Shown: piece by piece, positions 36,201-40,362 of the stretch
How the letters are laid out: each line of letters starts with the position of its first letter
Numbering within the stretch: position 1 is the first letter of the stretch
From: Acanthaster planci
Taxonomy: Eukaryota > Echinodermata > Asteroidea > Valvatida > Acanthasteridae
DNA length: 40,362 bases
Assembly: GCF_001949145.1 (NCBI RefSeq)
Contig: NW_019091481.1
Coordinates: 213,284 to 253,645 of the forward strand
Direction of reading: 5' to 3'
The notes under the pieces: generated by a model
Seen by the model: the letters and a program-made list of their open reading frames with translations, nothing else
Databases searched by the model: none
What the model was told of the DNA's origin: nothing
Translations under genes and position numbers: made by a program

Positions 36201-39200
36201 ATAAATGAGTTAAGATTTGTAAGCAGTTTATCCCTAGACAATTCACTGTTTTCATATACCTGTTTACTTTGTGCATCTTTAAAGCAGAGCTTTCTGAAGA
36301 CCAAATTCCTCCAGAGCCGTCAAATCTTCAAGTTGCTCCATCCCATAATTCAGTGACTGTGTCATGGACAGCTCCCAGTGATCAGACTGTTAGGATTAGA
36401 GGATACATCTTAGGATATGGTGCTGGTGTACCAGATGAAATGACAGTCCGTTTGTCTGCCTCACAGTTTAAATACATCATTACTGGACTGATGCCTGAAA
36501 CTCTCTACGTGCTGAAACTGCGAGCATTCAATCATATAGGTGAAGGACCTTCTCTTTACATTGATGCAATGACGTCTTCAGTTCCAGGTAATAAACAGGG
36601 CTTATTCCTCGGCCAGTGCATGGATTACTTGGTACCGATCGATCGATTGCACCCGCTAAAGCATGTGACTTATCTGCTCTGAGCAGAGCAAAAGAGGGCA
36701 TGCTTTTTTGGGTATTCACCGTATAGACGTGCCATGAGGTACGTAGGTATATGCACATTTGACATGGAGCACATTGAGTACGTGTAACTAATTTATTTCA
36801 GCTTGTACGGTTTTCGCATTCATGCATAACGCGTGCAAGAACCCGCTTGTAACCACCTGTCTTTCTTTCGCCGATTAGGGGGTGCACTTCAGTTCAGGCC
36901 AAGTTACAGTATGGTACCCATCAGTAGTCTGAGTACAGTACCTAGCGTCGGCTTCATTTTTGGTGAATGGTACTCATGAACCACTTGCTTTTGGTGGACA
37001 CTGTGTTTGTTTGTATTCAGTACCCAATATAGGTCACTTGACATAGCAGGCCCAATCAGTCTATTGATTGAGGATAACTTCTGGTTTCATCAAGATTTTT
37101 TTCCTGTTTTATTTTACACTGTGTTTTTTTAAGTTGCCACTTGTGGAACTTTTGTCAACTTGGAACAGTCATTTATCATGTAAGACCACCTCTACCATTG
37201 GCAGAGGAAGAGGGGACTTTTTGACTGGAGTTTATCCCCCCCCCAAGTTTTGCAGGTCCTACAATGGGTTAGGCCTTAATGGATCAGCTTATTATTGGCT
37301 GATACCTGATGGTCTCTCAACTGGCTCCCTCCTCTTTATAAATTCTTCTGCTCTGCTGGTGCTCTTCACATCTGAAATATCATGTCAAAGAAATGAAAAA
37401 TGAATTGTATGGGTGGGTTGAAAGCCCCATGGTTTAACCTTATGGGGGCCATCCCCCCCAAGAAAGAATGAGGTTATCTGTTTATTAATCAGAGTGAAGA
37501 CATTAATTGTCTTAAATGGATGTTGTTTTGCGTGGACAGAGCCATTTTGAGTAGCTGTTTATTTATGATTAGTGCCAAATGCGAAAGTGGACCGGGGACA
37601 TTACGTGTTTCATGAGAAATTTCACCCTCCCATTTGTAAGTTGGTCATTGCATGGAGAGATATAGCACGAATTGCATCACCATTTCCTGGATTGGATCAT
37701 CACAGATTTGAAGATGTGTCCTGAAACATTTCATCTTGGTCATTCCATATAAGTGGTGTCAGCAGTGCCTATGTGATGTCACTAAAACCATGTTTCACTT
37801 GTAGTCCTATATCAGGAGAACTGTCAGTTTGATTGGGCTGCAGTTTTGTACAGGTTCAAACCAAGATGTGTTTGAGATGGCAGTTGAAAAGGGGTTATTC
37901 AGTACAAAAGTGGGCACTGCTGAAAGCTTTGTGAAAAGTGGAAATTTATTATGTCTTGCAAACTGCATCTTATTTTTAGCTTGTCCCTACTCAGGTAAAA
38001 TGCCTCTGGTGCTCACAAGAGGTGGAACTCATAAATGTAGTTACGCATTTAAAACTTTTTTCAGCAAGAAATGAAGTACAATTGCAAGACAGTTTTGGCC
38101 TCTGATGACTTAATATTTGTAATTTTTTACAGTCGTGGAGGGCGCTGTTCGTCTAATCAGTGGTTACTCAGTGCCGCATTCAGGACTTGTCCAGTACTAC
38201 AAGGATGGACAATGGGGATATCTCTGTGCCCCTTTGATATGGGATGAGGACAATGCAGATGTAGTCTGCAAGCAACTTGGTTATGGTCCTGCACTTTTCA
38301 TTGCTTCACTCGGCCAGATGTTTGGAACTGGGAATGGCGTTTTGTATGTCTCAGGGTCAAAGTGCACAGGTCAAGAGGCAACTCTAGCTGAATGTGCAAT
38401 TGACTCCTGGGACATCAGAGCAGGCTGTAGTCACAATTCTGATGTTGGGGTCGTGTGCGACACAGGATCAAGTAAGTCGATATTTGTCCTGAGCTATTCT
38501 TTTTAAGAACCCTTTCTAAATCACTCCTACATTTTAGGCATTCTCCTGACTATGGATTAAGCATATTAATGTCTCAAACAATCCATCATTCCTTTTTAGA
38601 ACATAATGCACAAAAGAACTTTACATAGTGCTACCAGAAACTGTTGTCCTACTATTAGGTGTCCACTATGGAATCCTTGAAATCATATCCCACACTTTCA
38701 GAAGAACACTTGAATTATTACCAAGAAAAATCAACCATGGTTCTGCAGTTTGTACTTTGCACTGCTTAACTCATCAAAACTCTGCATAGATTTACTGATC
38801 AGTTTTTAAAAAAAGAGGGTGTGCCAAACCAGGTTTCTGGCAGTTGGAATTTACATTAGCAGTGAATCTAACACAAAATCATTCAACACTTGGAGGTAAA
38901 TTGACAGATTTGGTGAAGTAATTATGGCTGCTTTGTCTGGATTAACGACTGCTGAAATGATAATAATAGTGGTGTCTGTGTGCAGTGTGCAGCAGAAATT
39001 ACCATCAGAAAGACTCAGCAGTGTTAGGTCCAGGACAGAATTTCCAGTAAAGATGTGGACATTTGAATTAATATTTTTGTCAATGTTAGTTAGTCATAAT
39101 TTAACGAGTCATACAATTTTTGTGAATCATTTTTCATTTAAAGGAGAGACTGATATCCGTCTGAGTAACGGAACATCACCAGGCGAGGGCGTACTTGAAG

Positions 39201-40362
39201 TTTATTACAACAACGAATGGGGGACCGTTTGTAACAAAGGCTGGGATATCAAGGATGCTGAGGTAGCCTGCCGTCAGCTGGGATACAATGGAGTCAAATA
39301 TCTCTCCTCCTTCACGTAGGTCATTACGAAGGAAAGCTGAAGTTTAGTTTGACTACTTAAACCTGAGTTGAACTCTAAAAAGCAACCCAGATGAAAGTAT
39401 TTGTAACATTGTATGATGGCATGGCATATTTTATGATAAATCCGTATAATATTTTGTTTTCAATTTCTCATCATCTCCAGGCTTGCGTTTGACTATAATA
39501 ATGACCGGTTCACATCCGTCATGTTTGGTGAAGTCGATTGTAATGGCACTGAAGCTTCCTTGTTTGATTGTCCCAAGTCAAACTGGTACATTGATGATTT
39601 TTCATGCAGCCATTATAATGATGTCATATTGGGATGCACTAAAGGTACATGTAAGTTTGTTCAAAGCAACATACATGTAGTATCAACCAAAGAGAGATTA
39701 TGTTAACTTTTAACAGGATAACCACTGAAATAGAACTGCGTAATTTTCATAAAATTTAACCAATTTAATCTCATCCTAGTTTCCCGCCCAAACTTTGATG
39801 CTTCAATGTGTAAAGAAATGTGCTCCTACAAGATCTACGCTCCTACAAGAGCTTAGATCAAGCGAGTTTGGGATAATGGAAAATTCTACTCAATTATGAT
39901 ATCAGGTTCTTGAAGTCATCAGAAGTTCTAGGATTTAACAGCAAAGTTATTCGACAAGTTGAATGCACTTAACACAAACAAGCATAGAAAAAGCTCTAGT
40001 TTTAGAACTACTTGGAGTGAAAATTATCCCTGAAATTAGGATGAATCGTCGCTTACGCATGCCACCCAGGTACCAGAATTTCCTGTACTTACACTAGAGA
40101 AAAGTGCCGAGCCTCCCAACCTGTTGTTGGTTCACATTGTTTTCATTTTGAAATATTTTTTGAGTGGAATGAATTTAACAGTGATCCATATTTTCATTTT
40201 GGCTGTTTAGAAGACATTGACTTGAAGCTCAAAGATTTCACAGTTGTGGAAACCGTTAGCGGAATAGATGTCTTTCTGACATGTTCAACTGAAGATGTGC
40301 TGATGTATGTGGGTGAAGCAGAGACACCTGTGTGGACATTACCGTCAGGTTCCATGTTGTCT
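12213..40362 (+). CDS. Multi-domain secreted or membrane receptor-like protein: signal peptide-Fz-Ig-[SRCR2-Ig-(FN3)2]n, 3' end outside window
   Basis: Twenty-two plus-strand exons join in frame to about 1,445 codons. Order: signal peptide; Frizzled-type CRD; Ig (two exons); Cys-rich mini-exon; block A (SRCR, SRCR, Ig); block B (SRCR, SRCR, Ig, FN3, FN3); block C (SRCR, SRCR, start of Ig). All module borders are phase 1. Each block's first SRCR is one exon and its second is two exons split in phase 2. Each Ig is split in phase 1. The visible part is wholly extracellular in type, and no membrane segment is seen before the right edge, so whether it ends in a TM receptor, a kinase or a secreted tail is unknown. 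Possible roles (pattern recognition, adhesion, guidance) are inference from the modules. It could also be two genes if an unseen promoter lies between blocks, though nothing here requires that. Confidence 0.85.
13645..13938 (+). repeat. Direct repeat of about 290 bp, copy 2
   Basis: Second copy of the repeat at 11328-11620, lying inside intron 1 of the plus-strand gene. It carries a small internal duplication (AGGACTATATT twice) missing from copy 1. Confidence 0.7.
15115..16775. repeat. Large imperfect inverted repeat with CGTCG/CGACG-rich arms
   Basis: The left arm (about 15115-15610) and the reverse complement of the right arm (about 16345-16775) align along their length. Shared words are TACGTTTGT, CCTTTCCTTGTTGC, CTGCCTAAACGTCG, TTACGT-GCCTGAAG and TTTCTGTCCCCCGTGCTTGC. 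Both arms are dense in degenerate CGTCG/ACGAC units. About 730 bases of ordinary AT-rich DNA lie between. This organisation fits a foldback-type or long-TIR DNA element. No transposase frame is visible. Confidence 0.65.
15446..15532 (-). repeat. Dispersed repeat, copy 2
   Basis: Matches the reverse complement of 1173-1262 over about 85 bases with scattered substitutions. It sits inside the left arm of the CGTCG-rich inverted repeat and has no counterpart in the right arm, so it looks like an insertion into that arm or a segment lost from the other. Confidence 0.62.
17418..17583. mobile_element. MITE-like element with 15 bp terminal inverted repeats
   Basis: It starts GTATACAGATATCTC and ends with the exact complement GAGATATCTGTATAC. 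The 166 bp interior is filled with further GAGATATCTC/AGATATCTCT palindromic units. It is too short to code, and the class is uncertain. Confidence 0.6.
18834..19032 (+). repeat. Dispersed repeat of about 200 bp, copy 1
   Basis: Aligns directly with 23808-24000: TTTTCAGACATCT-like, GGGGGATGTGTTA, AACAATAGTCT, CCCCTCGGTCTCATTTCTTG. Both copies lie in introns of the modular gene. Class unknown. Confidence 0.65.
19141..19183. repeat. 29 bp palindrome flanked by 7 bp direct repeats
   Basis: CATGGAGGTAGAAT at 19148-19161 is followed by one base and its exact complement ATTCTACCTCCATG at 19163-19176. TTCGGAC directly flanks it on both sides (19141-19147 and 19177-19183). Confidence 0.85.
20327..20725 (+). 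CDS. Exon 2: Frizzled-type cysteine-rich domain
   Basis: A single 399 nt exon, phase 1 to phase 1, encodes a complete 10-cysteine Fz domain: SCEPISVNTC, then QCKAYMKPFACAAYLPSC, IPPCRDLC, KCQVSMDDLGFDWP, LECDVFP and PHC. This is the canonical Fz order (CEPI, CSxxL-like, F-x-C-x-x-Y-x-P-x-C, PCRxLC, M-x-x-x-G-F-x-WP). The segment between the second and third Cys is about 53 residues and basic, longer than the roughly 38 usual, and lacks the YN-x-T motif of Wnt receptors, so Wnt binding should not be assumed. Such CRDs occur in Frizzleds, MuSK, ROR, corin and MFRP. Confidence 0.9.
21053..21125 (+). repeat. tRNA-derived repeat fragment
   Basis: GTGGCTCAGCTGGCTGGTAA resembles an A-box region and TCATGGGTTTTAAGTGTC a decayed B-box, spaced as in a tRNA. 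A second B-box-like element on the opposite strand lies at about 21178-21192. Neither folds convincingly, so this is a SINE relic rather than a tRNA gene. Confidence 0.35.
21995..22126 (+). CDS. Exon 3: Ig domain 1, N-terminal half
   Basis: Encodes LNFGDVAVTTSDISVGVNMR, then VPCSYDLSP and GWMIGDTVIE. The pattern V-x-C (strand B) and W about 12 residues later (strand C) is the first half of an Ig fold. Acceptor TTACAG, donor GTTTGT, phase 1 at both ends. Confidence 0.8.
22426..22614 (+). CDS. Exon 4: Ig domain 1, C-terminal half and Pro-rich linker
   Basis: Encodes LVLENYVDSASRENYTCFVG, supplying the L-x-[LI] and Y-x-C motif of strands E-F, then GPAPTTRPPG as a proline-rich linker. The acceptor (ACTAG) has a poor pyrimidine tract, but phase and the Ig pattern across the junction agree with exon 3. 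The donor is GTACAG. Confidence 0.8.
22972..23446. mobile_element. hAT-like MITE with target-site duplication
   Basis: Termini are TAGGGCTG and its complement CAGCCCTA, with extended inverted similarity inward (GAATAT.CAAAT units). The 8 bp flanks are TCAAAATG on the left and ACAAAATG on the right, 7 of 8 identical, as expected for an old 8 bp duplication. The 475 bp are AT-rich and noncoding. Confidence 0.65.
23808..24000 (+). repeat. Dispersed repeat of about 200 bp, copy 2
   Basis: Second copy of 18834-19032 in the same orientation, in the intron between the first Ig domain and the Cys-rich mini-exon. The stretch CCCCTCGGTCTCATTTCTTG is identical in both. Confidence 0.65.
24418..24513 (+). 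CDS. Exon 5 (candidate): short Cys-rich linker module
   Basis: A 96 nt phase 1-1 open stretch after acceptor TATACAG encodes DDGLKLQDGLKCMCDKCTIV followed by VKSITNPCKST, with four closely spaced Cys (CMCDKC...C). The donor GTCAGT is acceptable, and the frame would hit TAA if not spliced. The exon fits between Ig 1 and SRCR 1. It matches no domain I recognise, and SRCR 1 would also splice in frame directly from exon 4, so it may be alternative or spurious. Confidence 0.5.
24631..24975 (+). CDS. Exon 6: SRCR 1 (block A, single-exon type)
   Basis: Encodes EGAVRLISGYSVPHSGLVQY, then GQWGYLC, NVICRQLGYG, KCRGQEASLADC, YYCRD and VGVVCDTG: a complete SRCR domain with six Cys in the group A pattern (LGY rather than LGC). 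Group A domains are usually encoded by two exons, but this one is in a single exon. Phase 1 at both ends. Confidence 0.93.
25400..25571 (+). CDS. Exon 7: SRCR 2 (block A), N-terminal half
   Basis: Encodes ETDIRLSNGTSPDEGILEVF, YNNEWGTINNVGWD and DAQVACRQLGYKG. The usual GTVC is GTIN here, so the first canonical Cys is missing. It ends at donor GTATGT in phase 2, as in the two paralogous exons. Confidence 0.9.
25873..26042 (+). CDS. Exon 8: SRCR 2 (block A), C-terminal half
   Basis: Encodes VMLSGVACDGTEASLFDCLN and a segment ending FSWDHDFDVILGCSKG. Where the paralogues have SCAH or SCSH this copy has SWDH, so the fifth Cys is lost. The remaining four Cys correspond to canonical 2, 3, 4 and 6. 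Donor GTATGC. Confidence 0.9.
26432..26584 (+). CDS. Exon 9: Ig domain 2 (block A), N-terminal half
   Basis: Encodes EDIDLKLSVTAEESEGGVDV then RLICSTED and PVWTLPSGEML: strand-B Cys and strand-C Trp of an Ig fold. Phase 1-1, donor GTAAGC. It aligns with exons 34046-34201 and 40211-40362. Confidence 0.88.
26585..27869 (+). other. Intron inside Ig domain 2, probably enlarged by insertions
   Basis: At 1,285 bp it is about twice the total of the equivalent introns in block B. It contains purine-rich and repeat-like sequence, including a minus-strand open stretch (26614-26811) that is not recognisable. The microexon seen at this position in block B (34711-34731) was not found here. Confidence 0.45.
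27870..28022 (+). CDS. Exon 10: Ig domain 2 (block A), C-terminal half
   Basis: Encodes SSSRLTITGFTDQENGGRYK then CRVTGYEKNITLTEASIG. L-x-I-x-x-F-x-x-x-[DE]-x-G-x-Y-x-C is the classic Ig E-F signature. Phase 1-1, acceptor TTCTGGCAG, donor GTGAGT. NIT is a possible N-glycosylation site. Confidence 0.9.
28673..28729. repeat. 57 nt near-perfect hairpin
   Basis: Arms of 22 nt (TAACCCTAACACTCCTCA plus ATCC, and GGAC plus its complement) pair with a single mismatch that can form a G-U pair. The loop is 13 nt. The outer part of the arms reads TAACCCTAA/TTAGGGTTA, resembling the telomere repeat. Confidence 0.8.
28963..29082. mobile_element. Small MITE with imperfect terminal inverted repeats
   Basis: It starts TGCCTCCAAACATTTGCAAC and ends GTTGCAAACTCTTGGAGGCT, which are imperfect complements. 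Related half copies lie at 29829-29890 (CTCCTCCAAGATTTTGCAAC) and 21421-21480 (CCACCAAGAGTTTGCAAC). The length of about 120 bp leaves no coding capacity. Confidence 0.55.
31026..31364 (+). CDS. Exon 11: SRCR 3 (block B, single-exon type)
   Basis: Encodes VEGAVRLISGYSVPHSGLVQ, GQWGYLC, NVLCKQLGYG, SDCTGQEATLAEC, SGCGF and VGVVCDTG: a full six-Cys SRCR in one exon. The first 90 bases are almost identical to those of exons 24631 and 38133, while the rest has diverged. Donor GTTAGT, phase 1-1. Confidence 0.93.
32358..32529 (+). CDS. Exon 12: SRCR 4 (block B), N-terminal half
   Basis: Encodes ETDIRLSNGTSPDEGVLEVY, NNEWGTVCNKGWD and EVACRQLGYNGIKYL. Both canonical Cys of this half are present. It ends in phase 2 at donor GTATGT, giving a split Met codon with exon 13. 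Confidence 0.9.
32667..32913 (-). mobile_element. tRNA-derived SINE with 12 bp target-site duplication
   Basis: On the minus strand, TGGTCGAGTGG (A box) and GGTTCGAGTCC (B box) lie in a tRNA-like fold, followed by an unrelated tail of about 115 bp. The insert is flanked by AGATTACTATTG at 32655-32666 and 32914-32925. The paralogous intron in block C (39316-39480) lacks the insert. The anticodon loop would have eight nucleotides, so it is not a working tRNA gene. Confidence 0.82.
32967..33130 (+). CDS. Exon 13: SRCR 4 (block B), C-terminal half
   Basis: Encodes LGFRYFYERFTSVMFGDVDC, GTEASLFDCPKSNW and SCAHDNDVILGCTEG, completing six Cys with exon 12. Acceptor ACGTAG, donor GTAAGT, phase 1 exit. 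Confidence 0.9.
34046..34201 (+). CDS. Exon 14: Ig domain 3 (block B), N-terminal half
   Basis: Encodes LKLRNFTVVETVSGIDVSMI then CSAEN and PVWTLPSGSILSA, with the strand-B Cys and strand-C Trp. Phase 1-1, acceptor TTTTAG, donor GTAAGC. It shares FTVVETVSGIDV with the truncated Ig at the window end. Confidence 0.88.
34205..34575 (-). mobile_element. SINE, near full length, in intron of Ig domain 3
   Basis: On the minus strand it begins with a tRNA-like head (GTGGCCTTGTGGTCAAGAAC; B box GGGTTCAAATCC), continues with GCCTTTGGGCAAGGCACAC, and ends GCGCTATATAAATCTG followed by an ATT-rich tail, as in tRNA-SINEs of marine invertebrates. An internal tandem duplication of TACCCAATTACTCCTGGGT is visible on the plus strand near 34412-34450. 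A target-site duplication is not clear. Confidence 0.7.
34711..34731 (+). CDS. Exon 15 (candidate): 21 nt microexon in Ig domain 3
   Basis: After a strong polypyrimidine tract and TTCCAG, a 21 nt stretch encodes ETYLQT between split codons and is followed by donor GTAGAG. It enters and leaves in phase 1, so it can be included or skipped without a frame change. It would lengthen the C-C' loop of the Ig fold. No counterpart was found in block A. Confidence 0.5.
34877..35041 (+). CDS. Exon 16: Ig domain 3 (block B), C-terminal half
   Basis: Encodes NNLLEITGFTDEQDAGIYLC followed by TVTGYHKNVTLTEATIAVS. The E-F signature D-x-G-x-Y-x-C is present, and NVT is a possible glycosylation site at the place of NIT in block A. 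Phase 1-1, donor GTAGGT. Confidence 0.9.
35681..35983 (+). CDS. Exon 17: fibronectin type III domain 1 (block B)
   Basis: Encodes PPRPSNLQVAPSHNSVTVSW, RGYILGYGA, MPETLYVLKLRAFN and GEGPSLYIDAMTSS: a complete FN3 fold in a single phase 1-1 exon. RGYI-x-GYG with KAFN/RAFN-x-x-GEG-x-x-LY is close to the membrane-proximal FN3 domains of DCC/neogenin as I remember them. The acceptor is AAGCAG, a tandem NAGNAG that could add or drop one Ala. Confidence 0.93.
36285..36587 (+). CDS. Exon 18: fibronectin type III domain 2 (block B)
   Basis: Tandem duplicate of exon 17 with eight amino acid changes, including Arg to Glu in the PPxPS start, SIM to TVR before RGYILGYG, and Gly to Glu and Arg to His further on. 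Same AAGCAG acceptor and GTAATA donor, phase 1-1. Confidence 0.93.
36588..38132 (+). other. Intron between blocks B and C
   Basis: No coding exon is supported. The open frame at 37068-37403 has no domain pattern and no fitting splice sites. About 37680-37870 is homologous to 30615-30805, the intron before block B, showing that the duplicated unit includes intron sequence. Confidence 0.6.
38133..38471 (+). CDS. Exon 19: SRCR 5 (block C, single-exon type)
   Basis: Encodes EGAVRLISGYSVPHSGLVQY, GQWGYLC, DVVCKQLGYG, KCTGQEATLAEC, GCSHNSDVGVVCDTG: a complete six-Cys SRCR in one exon. Closest to SRCR 3 in its 3' part (GQMFGTGNGVL) but nearly identical to SRCR 1 in its first 90 bases. Phase 1-1, donor GTAAGT. 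Confidence 0.93.
39144..39315 (+). CDS. Exon 20: SRCR 6 (block C), N-terminal half
   Basis: Encodes ETDIRLSNGTSPGEGVLEVY, NNEWGTVCNKGWD and EVACRQLGYNGVKYL. It ends in phase 2. The donor is GTAGGT, where the other blocks have GTATGT. Confidence 0.9.
39481..39644 (+). CDS. Exon 21: SRCR 6 (block C), C-terminal half
   Basis: Encodes FDYNNDRFTSVMFGEVDCNG, TEASLFDCPKSNW and SCSHYNDVILGCTKG, completing six Cys. The donor giving correct phase and an open frame into the next exon is GTACAT. Six bases on lies GTAAGT, equivalent to the block B donor. Confidence 0.88.
40211..40362 (+). CDS. Exon 22: Ig domain 4 (block C), truncated by window end
   Basis: Encodes LKLKDFTVVETVSGIDVFLT then CSTED and PVWTLPSGSMLS up to the last base. 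It aligns with the first Ig exon of blocks A and B. The window ends just where the donor site would be expected, so the second Ig exon and any FN3 exons of block C lie outside. Confidence 0.88.

Larger units (their letters stand above)
35507..36714 (+). repeat. 604 bp tandem duplication containing one FN3 exon per copy
   Basis: Copy 1 (35507-36110) and copy 2 (36111-36714) abut exactly. By eye the 174 bases upstream of the exon differ at 1 position, the 303 base exon at about 18, and the 127 bases downstream at about 5. No indels were seen. Both exons keep intact splice sites and frame. Confidence 0.93.

Noticed and set aside
37068-37403. Open frame of 111 codons between blocks B and C
   Set aside because: No Ig, SRCR or FN3 pattern, no acceptor/donor pair in phase 1, and no paralogous counterpart before block B.
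38924-39143. In-frame upstream extension of the SRCR 6 exon with a Met start
   Set aside because: The AAG acceptor at 39143 matches the acceptors of the two paralogous exons, and the upstream part is intron homologous to block B intron sequence.

Overview
The window looks like nuclear DNA of a marine invertebrate deuterostome (echinoderm, hemichordate or cephalochordate; the sequence does not decide which). Coding sequence is split into short exons with GT-AG introns, introns are large and full of tRNA-derived SINEs and MITE-like repeats, and the main gene is built from SRCR, Ig and FN3 modules, a combination greatly expanded in such animals. There are no operons, ribosome binding sites or prokaryotic features.

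Left part (about 2.6-9.9 kb, minus strand): a complete-looking nine-exon gene for a potassium-dependent sodium/calcium exchanger (NCKX, SLC24 family). All splice phases fit and give a product of about 546 residues with a signal peptide, both alpha repeats and a short central loop. Positions 1-2641 hold no gene I can support, only repeat fragments.

Middle (about 9.9-20.3 kb): an intergenic stretch, then a TATA-like promoter and a signal-peptide exon at 12213 on the plus strand. The exchanger and this gene are divergent, with start codons about 2.3 kb apart. An 8 kb first intron follows. It carries a 300 bp direct repeat, a CGTCG-rich inverted repeat of about 1.65 kb, a MITE and a palindrome flanked by short direct repeats.

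Right part (12.2 kb to the window end, plus strand): one very large gene, of which 22 exons (about 1,445 codons) are visible. It runs off the right edge. Domain order is: signal peptide, Frizzled-type cysteine-rich domain (10 Cys), Ig, a short Cys-rich linker, then three blocks that each start SRCR-SRCR-Ig. Block B adds two DCC/neogenin-like FN3 domains, and block C is cut off inside its Ig domain. Every module boundary is phase 1, so modules can be duplicated or skipped without breaking frame. Blocks B and C are related through their introns as well as exons.

The most interesting content is this modular receptor-like gene and its signs of active diversification: coordinated loss of a disulfide pair in one SRCR, mosaic identity inside the first SRCR exon of each block, a 604 bp FN3 exon duplication whose exon has diverged more than its introns, a 21 nt microexon, and a 6 nt insertion at a donor site that creates a choice between read-through and a stop codon.
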